Assembly: GCA_021805395.1 (NCBI GenBank)
Contig: JAJZFJ010000120.1
Span: 1 to 48,200 of the forward strand
Length of the DNA: 48,200 bases
From: a bacterium
GTDB taxonomy: Bacteria > Armatimonadota > Chthonomonadetes > Chthonomonadales > Chthonomonadaceae
Direction: 5' to 3'
The notes under the pieces are model-generated. The model was not told the DNA's origin, did no database searches, and was given only the letters and a program-made list of their open reading frames with translations. Made by a program: the position numbers and the translations under genes. Numbering within the stretch: position 1 is the stretch's first letter; every line of letters starts with the position of its first letter. Shown piece by piece: positions 25,089 through 33,886 of the stretch.

Positions 25089-28000
25089 TCATTGATACTG
25101 GTCCGTATCATCAATCAGCGAGCCAATCTGCACTCCACTCACCCCGCCATACAGCAGGTTAGGGCATACTGGCATGTCTGGTACAGCTGGCAGCATCTGC
25201 TCTATTGTGTAGCTTTCAGTGGAGCCGGGAATGGTGAATGTATACACATTGCATCTCAGCGCGTTCTGCTGCCTAACCAGCAAACTGTTCAGGTTAATTA
25301 GCGCAGTTGATGTAGGGTTCACATAGGGCATTGCCAGCTGCGGATTATACTCATACCGGATTCCGTTTGTAATTGGGAATGTCTGGGCGTTTAGTACATT
25401 GGAAGGCAGTCCAGATTCCTGCTGTTCAATAGGTGTCCTGTAGTCCAGAGTAGTATCTTCGCCTGGCAGAAGCGAAGTAGGATCCTGGTTTAAAAGATGC
25501 ATATCTGGCACCTGTACACGTGCCGCCGTATTCTTGTAATACTCTGTGGATCCGTAGTACGCAGGAATATAGCCCCATCTTCGCATCCATGCAGCCTGAT
25601 CGGCTTCAGAGGCTGTGTAGTTCTCAGCGATAGAACCGAATAGGGTTATGCGGATATCGTTGGGCTCATTATAGAACGGAAACACATCTTCAGCCTCACG
25701 ATGTACACTTGGTGTAGCACCGGTGTTGGCAGCATCCTGGTTTGCATCAGCAATATCCTGTGAGTTATACGAGATACGGATATTGCCATCCACCTGGTAC
25801 TGCGCACGTGTATCCCGTGCATCCGGATTGAAAGAGTATCCCGGAATTACAAAGAACGAGCGGTTTTGAGCATAGATAGACGCTTCAACCCTGATATCCA
25901 GCGGAACCATGGCAGCAGCACCAAGGCGGTAATCGGACAGTTGTGTTGTTCCATTTTGAGACACGTTCTGGGCTGCTCTATCAAACTGGAAACGGAAATC
26001 GTTGGAGTAGCCAGGCAGGGTATTCGCCAGAGACTGGTTTATAGTTGAACCTAACATCGGCAGACCCAGCATCTCTGTAGAGGTCTCATCATACTCGGTA
26101 GATGGTGTTGCAGCCTGTGGTTCGAATGGAAACGTGTACGGGATATTTACAGTTGCTGGATTGTAGAACAGATTAAGTGGTGCCACACCCAGTGATGCGG
26201 TTGACTGGCGTACCATCATAAAGAACGGAGATGCATTTCCACCAACAGTATAGTTCGCATAAGGAACTCCTGAAGAGAACGAAGTGTCGTAGGTATCTGT
26301 ACCAGACTGTCCCAGTTCTGTGTAGAATGGAGGATTCTCATCCTGGTTCTCGGATGCCCATACATTGGCGGATTCAGGTCTCATAAACTTGGTGGTATTC
26401 ACTGTCACATAATCTTTAGCCATAATGGCGCATGTTGAGTTGTGTTCCAGAACAGGTGCACCTGAACCATTCAGATAGCCATCTCCACTCACAATGTTGC
26501 CATCGATGTATGCGGTGCCGCCAGAAACAATGGTGAGGTGCACTCGGCTCATCTCTCCATTGCTGCCACCACTAATAGCGCCATACACTCCGCTTACCTT
26601 CACATTCCCCTCGGCGAAAATCACGAGATTCACACCGTATGAGTTCGGATCTCCGTATGGAGATGTAATTCCCAGCAGTTTTCTCGTTGCCGGATCATCT
26701 CCATTATGATTCAGTGGAGTGAGAAAAATTCCGTTGGAGAGCTGTGTAGCCTCACGAACCGAATCCCTTAAAGGAATGGTAAGAGTATTGCTTGTGCTGC
26801 CATCTGGAAGCACAAACTGTCTGCCATCATCCCTTGTAAGCTGAATAGCATTTCCCAGCAGGAGAATGCGTACGCCAGGTGCATTGTAGAACGGACCATC
26901 CCATCCATAGCTTCTGCCGTTTACGCTGGTTGCGTAATGTGCCTGAGGATTAAGCCAGTCCGCTCGCTCTGAATATCCACCATTCACCCCCTTTACGGAT
27001 GTCTCCTGTTGTAAATCAAGAGGATTGTTGACATAGATGCCTGTTCCATATCCATACTCGCCAGTGTTTCTCTGAACACCATTGGCGTCTGTATAAAAGA
27101 AGCCAGAATCACGGGTTAGAGCTCGATACCTCAAAATGCCCGCACCATCCACTGCATCCAGACGTGGAGGATCCAGCCTAGGTACTGAACGGGTTAGCCC
27201 GTTTACGTCAGGTTGACCGCTTGCATCTCTCACAGTTCCCAGGAAGCTGTTGAAACCCAGAGTGATGCCTCCGCCTATGGTTCCATTAGATGCCACAATC
27301 GCTCCGCCTTCGATACCATTTGTATTGGTCAGCGTAGGGGCTACATCTATCTCTTCGTTCAGGTATGCAGGCAGTGCATTATCTGGTAGTGTGGTGTAGG
27401 CGCTCTCCTGACGATCTGGAGCAAGATTAATGAGACCGTTTACCTCTATGCTCTCCTGATTGAAATCTGTATTTCCGCCCAAATGACTTTCATACAGATA
27501 TGTATCTCCGCCAAGTGTAAGGTCACCATTTACATACATTGGATACCCATAGAGAGAGTTTCCGGTGGTTGAATTAACCCCGCCAGCATACTGTGTGAAA
27601 CCCAGCATGGGGTTTCCCAGGACTGTAGCGACATTCACGCCTATAGACGGTGTGCCCACAAAGTTTGGTACTGTCCGCCTGTTCAGGCCAGTGACATAGA
27701 GTGCATAGTCTGTAATACCAATCTGTTTCACACCAGTAAGCTCTGTGCGCATTCTGGGAGAGTTACCATTAGAAACAAAAACCGTAGGATCACTTCCTGG
27801 AGGATTGGGCAAAGCACCGGGACGTCCAACAGATTCAATTACTAGGTCAGAAAGATATGTATTATCTGGTGTTGGGTCGTATGCAACGCGAACAAGTGCT
27901 CGTCCTCCATTCATCTGGATACGTGAGAAGCCCCTCACGAGCCAGTAGAAATCGGGATCCTGTGTGTTGGTGGGAGGTGTGGGAGTAGGACGCCAGTCAG

Positions 28001-28244
28001 CACCTTGGGGAGAGCTGTCCAGCTGCTGGTTGCAGTAGTCCAGTCCTGCTTTGGCAAGCACATTTGATTCACTGGATTTTTGACTCTGACCAGACTGCAC
28101 CAGGTTTCTTGCAATACGTGTTACGAATACTCCTCCCAAAAACAGGAGAGCAAACAGCACAAGGAGGGCAACAATCAGTGTCTGTCCACGTTGTGCTGCT
28201 CTTGTTTTCGTGCTCCATAGCATCATATTTGGTGCGTTTTTCAC
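25089..28244 (-). CDS. PilX-like giant minor pseudopilin (DUF4900-like)
   Basis: 1051 aa from a GTG at 28244 with GAGGGG 7 bp upstream. The frame is open to 28355, but the upstream codons have no ribosome binding site and would push the membrane helix inwards. N-terminus KTRAAQRGQTLIVALLVLFA, then LLFLGGVFVTRIARNLVQSG: a class III-like RG/Q site whose mature position 5 is Val rather than Glu, as in PilX/GspK-type minor pilins. Further on, NLVIFAEGNVKVSGVYGAIS, HLTIVSGGTAYIDGNIVSGD and CAIMAKDYVTVNTTKF match the DUF4900-like pattern. At about 1050 aa it is five times the usual PilX size. It follows PilV- and PilW-like genes and precedes two propeller proteins, matching a minor-pilin operon. 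Role: pilus priming or tip complex (inferred). Confidence 0.88.
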   Translation of the reverse strand: MKNAPNMMLWSTKTRAAQRGQTLIVALLVLFALLFLGGVFVTRIARNLVQSGQSQKSSESNVLAKAGLDYCNQQLDSSPQGADWRPTPTPPTNTQDPDFYWLVRGFSRIQMNGGRALVRVAYDPTPDNTYLSDLVIESVGRPGALPNPPGSDPTVFVSNGNSPRMRTELTGVKQIGITDYALYVTGLNRRTVPNFVGTPSIGVNVATVLGNPMLGFTQYAGGVNSTTGNSLYGYPMYVNGDLTLGGDTYLYESHLGGNTDFNQESIEVNGLINLAPDRQESAYTTLPDNALPAYLNEEIDVAPTLTNTNGIEGGAIVASNGTIGGGITLGFNSFLGTVRDASGQPDVNGLTRSVPRLDPPRLDAVDGAGILRYRALTRDSGFFYTDANGVQRNTGEYGYGTGIYVNNPLDLQQETSVKGVNGGYSERADWLNPQAHYATSVNGRSYGWDGPFYNAPGVRILLLGNAIQLTRDDGRQFVLPDGSTSNTLTIPLRDSVREATQLSNGIFLTPLNHNGDDPATRKLLGITSPYGDPNSYGVNLVIFAEGNVKVSGVYGAISGGSNGEMSRVHLTIVSGGTAYIDGNIVSGDGYLNGSGAPVLEHNSTCAIMAKDYVTVNTTKFMRPESANVWASENQDENPPFYTELGQSGTDTYDTSFSSGVPYANYTVGGNASPFFMMVRQSTASLGVAPLNLFYNPATVNIPYTFPFEPQAATPSTEYDETSTEMLGLPMLGSTINQSLANTLPGYSNDFRFQFDRAAQNVSQNGTTQLSDYRLGAAAMVPLDIRVEASIYAQNRSFFVIPGYSFNPDARDTRAQYQVDGNIRISYNSQDIADANQDAANTGATPSVHREAEDVFPFYNEPNDIRITLFGSIAENYTASEADQAAWMRRWGYIPAYYGSTEYYKNTAARVQVPDMHLLNQDPTSLLPGEDTTLDYRTPIEQQESGLPSNVLNAQTFPITNGIRYEYNPQLAMPYVNPTSTALINLNSLLVRQQNALRCNVYTFTIPGSTESYTIEQMLPAVPDMPVCPNLLYGGVSGVQIGSLIDDTDQYQ

Positions 28245-28260
28245 TCTGTTTCCCCTCGTT

Positions 28261-28275
28261 GGAGCACAATGCTCC
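28261..28275 (-). promoter_or_regulatory. Hairpin just upstream of the PilX-like ribosome binding site
   Basis: GGAGCACAATGCTCC is a perfect 6-bp stem with a 3-nt loop, ending 16 bp before the GTG start on the minus strand and about 4 bp before its GAGGGG. It could modulate access to the ribosome binding site within the polycistronic mRNA. No T-tract follows. Confidence 0.35.
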
Positions 28276-28440
28276 ACTAAATACATTATGCTATTCTGCA
28301 GTGAGCTAAATGGTAGTTGCATGTTAGACTTAACTTGCTTACCTGCTGGTTCCACCCATCCGCAACAATAGTCTATTCAGATTCAAATATGGTTTTGGTA
28401 TGGTTCTAATCTGAAGATATCCAAACTTGCACGCAGTGTG

Positions 28441-30600
28441 CTACCGCTGCATATTGGTAAGAACCACCGACTGCACCAGATTAGACTGTTCAGGAAGGGT
28501 GGATGTCGGATCATAAATCCTTGCATCAATACTCACAGTCATTCTGTTCTGAGTTGCGTAAGAAACCTGAACTGCATCGGTCTGAAGGTTCGTTTGAAAC
28601 TGATAAGATATCTCCACAGGATCTGAAAACATATAGGTACCGGACCCAGAGTCGAATTTCCAGGTTGGCAGGCTGTTAGCAGCATAAAGTGGGTTCGTTG
28701 GGCTGGCATTCAGATTTTGAAGGTCAGGTGTATCGTTCTGACTATCAAATTCCACATAACCAGCCTCCAGTCTCGGATCGGGAGCGGATGGATTAAATCC
28801 TGGCAGATTGGTATAGTTGATCCTGTATTCGTTGGGACCAATTACACCAGTTAACGAAGGAACTCTCGTGTAGAGTGTGAGATGTCCGTAATGTGATCCT
28901 GCCACCTGATCTGGACCATACACACGTTCACTTCCAGGCACAATGGATACGGAAGCTGAAGGAAGCGCAAGTGCCGACATTCCAGGATAGTTATTCAAAG
29001 TCTCAGTGGTTTGCGAGCCGCCAGATGAAAATGGACCAACGCTGTAACTGGTTTGAGGCAGTTGATTTAGCAGTAGGTAACGTGATCCTATTGAGCTTGT
29101 GAGATTGCTATTTACCGCTGATGGGACATACATCTGTCTCGCGCCAACTTCGCCCAGCGTAGCCCATTGAGGGAACGCAAAGTTTACTTCGCCAGTTGAT
29201 GGATCAGGTGTAAATGCAATCTGAACTTTTGGCAGCTGCGCAATGTTAAATAGTCCGTTAGCAGTCACATCTGGCCCTACATCCGGCAGGGTGGATGGCA
29301 CAGCAGGAGCAACTGGATTTTGCAAAACTATGTGGTTCGCACCTGCTGCATCTGTGTAGTACTGATAGTAGCCACCAGGATTGGCAAGTGCATCATCGGC
29401 ACCGCCATTTATGGTATTGGCGCGAAACACTTCCACGGTATAGTTCAGAGACCATGCTCCATATTTGGTTGTGAATAGTGCGGGTGCAACCGATGCTACC
29501 TCATCGCCAGATGCAGATGTGGCATTTGGCTGTGCAGCTTCATCCACCACAGCATGTGGGTTAAACGAAATGAGCGGGTGAATGGTTGGAACTGCGGTGT
29601 CGTTAACTCCATACACATTAGTCACGGAACAGTACTGAAGCGAACCATCATCATTTCTGTTTGCAGCAACGGCATCAGACTTTGCGGTCTCCATGAGAGA
29701 TGCGGAGATTGCAGCCCAGTTCTCCCAGCGGTATACAGTTGTGGTTGGCATTCCATATTTTTGCGCAACTCTCTGCCAGCCAGGAAGCCCCCAGAATGGA
29801 TCACCCTGTTTATGGGAAGGGTCGTTGGACGGGCCAGCGAGGCTGTCGTCATAGAAAAAGTTGGGATCATTCAGTACCATGCTGCCCTGCTCTGTATCTG
29901 TCACAACTCCGGCAGCATTCACTGTATGGAACAGGTCCAGGTTAGGAATAAACCCGCCGTTTCCTCCTGGAATGCTGGATGTGAATACAGCTTTGTAGAG
30001 AGTGGTGCGATTATCTGACCCGTTTGGTATAGCCAGAGCATTGTTGTATCCATTATATCCACCAGATCCGTTAACTGGCATGCCAGTTTGTTTGTTGGCT
30101 GTGGTATCAGCTCCTGACTGGTTATCGATCAAGCCAATAAAATAGCGGGTTATAACTCTGCCAGGTGCTACAGGTGTTGACACCTGGTTTTGACCTGCAG
30201 GATAGATGGGCATTCCTGTAGTGGGATCAATACTCTGTGAATTGCCTGTCTGGTCAAGCAGATGAGCAGGAGACACAATATCAATCTTTGCATAGGGCAG
30301 CGTAGTTAATGCAGGGTTTCCGGACTGATCGTAGATCCAAAGATTCACTTCTGCAGAAGTACTACTGTTATCATATACCAGTGCAGCGTTGGAAAGATCA
30401 GATGTAATCTCTGTGAGTGTATCTCTTGCTGCAGCTTGACTCTCTATCTGTGACCCTGCACGTGTTACAAGGTTAAAACTGTCGGTAAGTGGTTTTAGCA
30501 CAAGCACGAATAGAACCGATGAGAGAGCAATAACAACTAGCATCTCAACAAGGGTGAAACCCTTACTTCTATTTTGATAACTGGATTTTCTGGAAGTCAT
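28441..30600 (-). CDS. PilW-like giant pseudopilin
   Basis: 719 aa from the ATG at 30600 (GGAGG 12 bp upstream). An in-frame ATG at 30633, 1 bp after the previous stop, is the alternative. The class III signal is SYQNRSKGFTLVEMLVVIAL: Gly at -1, Phe +1, Glu +5, then one hydrophobic helix. The segment DSFNLVTRAGSQIESQAAAR, then DTLTEITSDLSNAALVYDNS, is typical of PilW/GspJ proteins, in which a heptad-like helix is followed by beta-rich globular parts. The rest (about 600 aa) has no domain I can name but contains PGSERVYGPDQVAGSHYGHL and EAGYVEFDSQND, resembling segments in the PilV-like neighbour. Typical PilW is about 250-300 aa. It is placed between the PilV-like and PilX-like genes. Confidence 0.9.
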   Translation of the reverse strand: MTSRKSSYQNRSKGFTLVEMLVVIALSSVLFVLVLKPLTDSFNLVTRAGSQIESQAAARDTLTEITSDLSNAALVYDNSSTSAEVNLWIYDQSGNPALTTLPYAKIDIVSPAHLLDQTGNSQSIDPTTGMPIYPAGQNQVSTPVAPGRVITRYFIGLIDNQSGADTTANKQTGMPVNGSGGYNGYNNALAIPNGSDNRTTLYKAVFTSSIPGGNGGFIPNLDLFHTVNAAGVVTDTEQGSMVLNDPNFFYDDSLAGPSNDPSHKQGDPFWGLPGWQRVAQKYGMPTTTVYRWENWAAISASLMETAKSDAVAANRNDDGSLQYCSVTNVYGVNDTAVPTIHPLISFNPHAVVDEAAQPNATSASGDEVASVAPALFTTKYGAWSLNYTVEVFRANTINGGADDALANPGGYYQYYTDAAGANHIVLQNPVAPAVPSTLPDVGPDVTANGLFNIAQLPKVQIAFTPDPSTGEVNFAFPQWATLGEVGARQMYVPSAVNSNLTSSIGSRYLLLNQLPQTSYSVGPFSSGGSQTTETLNNYPGMSALALPSASVSIVPGSERVYGPDQVAGSHYGHLTLYTRVPSLTGVIGPNEYRINYTNLPGFNPSAPDPRLEAGYVEFDSQNDTPDLQNLNASPTNPLYAANSLPTWKFDSGSGTYMFSDPVEISYQFQTNLQTDAVQVSYATQNRMTVSIDARIYDPTSTLPEQSNLVQSVVLTNMQR

Positions 30601-30634
30601 TTTATGACTGCTCCTCCATTGAAACTCTCTCATC

Positions 30635-32635
30635 TCAGTTGTTAATCCCTGAAACTATCGGAGACTGCGTAGCGGTGTTCCCTACAATAGGAAGCATTCC
30701 GTCTGCATCCACTTTATGCCACGTGTAGTTCCCATTCTGTAACGTGTTGTTGTGCCACACTACTCTGGACTTCAGGGATTCGCCCTGAACAGATCCAACT
30801 GCAAGACCATTGACGACTGATGTGAGGCTGGTAGCTGCAGGGATAGCATCTGTGATATCCGCATAAACCAGCTGGGCTCCATTAACCGAATCAGTCAGAC
30901 TACCAATCTGCAGGGTGAGCGATGATGCCAATCCGTATGTTGAAGGATTAGTACTCACTGTTTGTGCTGTAGTGTAGTACACATTGGAAAGGGTGACGGT
31001 TTTCCCCTCCTCCGATTGAGAGAAGTATATTCTGGTTGGTATCCCGCCTGAAAGACCGCCACCGATGTAACAGTCTGTTGGAGGTAGTCCGTTTACGCCA
31101 ACTGCGCTCAGGGGTGTGTACGTCTGGGCTGCCTGCTGTATCTGTTCACCCCAGCCCTTTGCAGCCCTGTACAGAATGCGAAGTGGTAAGCCCTGCTCAT
31201 TATGTCCAAGAGCATTGACTGCCTCAACTCCAGATGCTGCAAATTCCAGAATTCCCCTTTTAGGATCCAGCACACCGACTGTAGCATCCTGACCTGTGTT
31301 GTACGGGTTAGCCAGATTGTAAAGATAGATAGTGGTTCCGGCAACATAGAAAATCGGTAAACCGGTCTCTCTGTTTATAATAACAACGTCTGCTTCATCC
31401 CGTGTAGTATCACCGGGAATATCATGATACAAGCCATCATAAAGTGACTGGTCTGCCCGGATGTCGCCCTGAATAAGAACGTTTGGAAATGAGAGCTGAA
31501 TGTTGTATGGAGCAACATCTGGCATTGTTCGGTTATCCCTGATGATATGATTATCATAGGTAAGATAATCGACTGCTACTGTCTGACCATGCGAAAGAGG
31601 ATTAAATATGATAGTTCCTATATTCGCATTCCCGGTCTCTTGAGGTGAGTAGACAGCATACTGGTATGGGTAACCCGATTGAAATACAGGGGTAGTTGTT
31701 GGACCCGACCCTACCAGTTGATACTGAATGGTTACCTGTTCAGAGCCAGGAATGATGGTTGGCAGCTGGTTGACTGAAACTCCGGCTGGACTTAGTACAG
31801 TAGTGTTTGAACCGAATATTGGCTGCCAGAACGCTGCTGATCCCTGTGCTACATCTGGAACTACAATACTGATGGTATAGGTAACAGGACTGATGCTGTT
31901 AGCGGGATATCCCTGATAAGTAATCAGGAAGGTCCTGTTCAGAGTGGGTGACCCAGTGAGTGGCGATTCGGGATAAAATGCTATTGCACTGTTTGCATAA
32001 TCTATTGCATAGCTCTGTGCATTCGGCACATTTGGCTGTGGCTCAGGATTTCCTGGTGTTGGCGTTGAAGTCTCTGGCATTGTTAAAAGTGGCAGAGAGT
32101 GAACGCTCAGGCTGCATGCAGGATTACCATTGGCATCGGTGTGAAATACGTTATAAACCGGGCCAAGGGAAAGAGTGTGAAGCGCAGGATTTGCGGATGG
32201 AACTGTGAACTGCTCTCCATGTACATAACGCAGTTGGTTAACATCGGAAAATGAGTAGAGCGGATAGTTAGCTGGGAGAGCAAAATTGTATGCGGTCTCA
32301 ATTGCATTCAACTCATTTACCGTGCCTGCAACAAGGTTATCGGGGTTAATATTATTGATCTGAACGAGATTGCCCTGTGAATCTGGAAGACCCGCTGTAA
32401 TTGAGTTGTAAGCAACCGGAATCTCTGCAAGCTGGTTGGAAGCGGCAGATCTTGCCAGATTAATGTCTTGTGTCTGCTGGATGGATAGAAATCCGTATGG
32501 AAAGATACGAGCAACAGCAAGGATACCAATGACCAGAATGGTCATTGTAACAAGAACCTCAATGAGGGAGAATCCACGGGCAGAGCCATTTCGCATTTGC
32601 CGTATTCTCATTCCACTCTGAACTCTTTCTTTCAT
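30635..32635 (-). CDS. PilV-like giant pseudopilin
   Basis: 666 aa. Class III signal RNGSARGFSLIEVLVTMTIL followed by VIGILAVARIFPYGFLSIQQ, TQDINLARSAASNQLAEIP: the VTMxILxIGIL type with a later AxxxAxxxLAE helix is the PilV/GspI style. GGGAG lies 13 bp before the ATG, a long spacing seen elsewhere in this cluster. Internal Mets at 32611 and 32596 are alternatives. The body contains at least three short repeated strand motifs, for example GTIIFNPLSHGQTVAVDY, RGILEFAASG and RIYFSQSEEGKTVTLS, also seen in the 2775-aa protein. The stop is 1 bp before an in-frame ATG of the next gene. It is more than three times the usual PilV size. Confidence 0.88.
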   Translation of the reverse strand: MKERVQSGMRIRQMRNGSARGFSLIEVLVTMTILVIGILAVARIFPYGFLSIQQTQDINLARSAASNQLAEIPVAYNSITAGLPDSQGNLVQINNINPDNLVAGTVNELNAIETAYNFALPANYPLYSFSDVNQLRYVHGEQFTVPSANPALHTLSLGPVYNVFHTDANGNPACSLSVHSLPLLTMPETSTPTPGNPEPQPNVPNAQSYAIDYANSAIAFYPESPLTGSPTLNRTFLITYQGYPANSISPVTYTISIVVPDVAQGSAAFWQPIFGSNTTVLSPAGVSVNQLPTIIPGSEQVTIQYQLVGSGPTTTPVFQSGYPYQYAVYSPQETGNANIGTIIFNPLSHGQTVAVDYLTYDNHIIRDNRTMPDVAPYNIQLSFPNVLIQGDIRADQSLYDGLYHDIPGDTTRDEADVVIINRETGLPIFYVAGTTIYLYNLANPYNTGQDATVGVLDPKRGILEFAASGVEAVNALGHNEQGLPLRILYRAAKGWGEQIQQAAQTYTPLSAVGVNGLPPTDCYIGGGLSGGIPTRIYFSQSEEGKTVTLSNVYYTTAQTVSTNPSTYGLASSLTLQIGSLTDSVNGAQLVYADITDAIPAATSLTSVVNGLAVGSVQGESLKSRVVWHNNTLQNGNYTWHKVDADGMLPIVGNTATQSPIVSGINN

Positions 32636-32828
32636 GGTATATCTCTATCTCCCTGCAAATCAATCTTAGCTTTTCTATTCAGATGTAGGACGCCTTCGGA
32701 TGAGAAGGTGTTCCTTGAAAACGTACTCATTCCACATGCAACCCGCTTTTCAACCAGGTCATCTTCATACAAAAGATACAAGCTGACACTGGTGTTCAGA
32801 TTGTATCTTGAGTAAAAGAATCGTGACT

Positions 32829-33860
32829 TTAATGATAGTTAAGTGGTAATTCCTGGGAAGCCTGTGTATAGGATATCTTGCGTGCAGTGCCATCCAGCAA
32901 CAGAATAATCACGTTGTTGGATCCAGCAACTGAGACATGGTTTGTCACCCATGTCAGGACGGTATTGTCGGCAGGCGGGTTCTGATATTTAAGCTGCTCA
33001 GTGATGGGTGTGCCATTAAGTGCGCTATTGAGAGCAGGAGGTGCACCGTTCTCTGCAAACTCATCGCAGGCATCCACCTGGTTGTAGCGCATGTGAGTCC
33101 AGTCAGTTGCATAGTGCAGCTCATACATTGGATTGCCTTTGCTGTCTGTCATCTGTTTCCCTGAGCTATTCAGCATAGGTCCGATATCCATAGCATCCTG
33201 GGCGTAGAACAGTTTCGGCTGACCGACGTATGCTGTGGGATTGGTGGTATTACCAGATAGTTGACGCACCGGCAGATCCACATCTCCAAATGTTGCACAA
33301 GGTGTGGTAGGCGAACTTGCAACCCAGGTTACCATAACGGGAGTTCCACCCGTGAGTGATAACGGATAGTATGCTGGTGTGACCTGATACGGATTGGTAA
33401 CAGTGCTGTCTGTGCAAAGATAATCCGCTATGTTTTTATCCTGATGTGGATACAGGTAGGGAAGAATGCCTGCAGTTACTGATGAGAAATCCTCAGTAGC
33501 GCTGGTCATTGGAGTAGTAACCGTATACGCTCCATTAGACGGATTTGCAGTATCACTCAGCAGAGCAGGCATAGCCGGAGCATTGCCTGGTATCCCGGCA
33601 TTGGGAGATGGAACTTCCGCATAACCAAACAGCGCAGATGGAAACTGACCGTTATCCTCTTTATACATCCGGGCACCTTCATACATGGCATGGAGGCTGG
33701 ACATAGTATCAGACTGGCGTCCCTGTTCTTTCACTGCACTGAATGCAGGAAAGAGGATTGCACTTAGTATGGCTATGATGGCTATCACTACGAGGAGTTC
33801 AATGAGAGTGAAAGCTTTCCTGGCTGAGTATCTTGAGTTGTAATGATATCGATTTTTCAT
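32829..33860 (-). CDS. Type IV prepilin-like protein (GspG/DUF1559 style)
   Basis: 343 aa from the ATG at 33860, preceded by GGGAGG with a 13-bp spacing. The frame is open to 33884 through a TTG without a binding site. Signal YSARKAFTLIELLVVIAIIA, then ILSAILFPAFSAVKEQGRQS, SLHAMYEGARMYKEDNGQFP. The residue before the expected cleavage site is Ala, not the usual Gly. Other prepilin features, including Glu +5, are intact. The YKEDNGQFPSA segment is the pseudopilin loop found in GspG and in DUF1559-type prepilins. The C-terminal part ends with a strand-rich segment, NNVIILLLDGTARKISYTQA. It is 26 bp downstream of a close paralogue (33887-34720), with which it shares the same architecture. Confidence 0.9.
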   Translation of the reverse strand: MKNRYHYNSRYSARKAFTLIELLVVIAIIAILSAILFPAFSAVKEQGRQSDTMSSLHAMYEGARMYKEDNGQFPSALFGYAEVPSPNAGIPGNAPAMPALLSDTANPSNGAYTVTTPMTSATEDFSSVTAGILPYLYPHQDKNIADYLCTDSTVTNPYQVTPAYYPLSLTGGTPVMVTWVASSPTTPCATFGDVDLPVRQLSGNTTNPTAYVGQPKLFYAQDAMDIGPMLNSSGKQMTDSKGNPMYELHYATDWTHMRYNQVDACDEFAENGAPPALNSALNGTPITEQLKYQNPPADNTVLTWVTNHVSVAGSNNVIILLLDGTARKISYTQASQELPLNYH

Positions 33861-33886
33861 GCTGTGAAAAGTGCCTCCCGGCAAAT

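Noticed and set aside
25037-25092. Inverted repeat ATGAGGATT / AATCCTCAT across the PilX-like stop
   Set aside because: Loop of about 38 nt and no T-run. Too weak to call a terminator.
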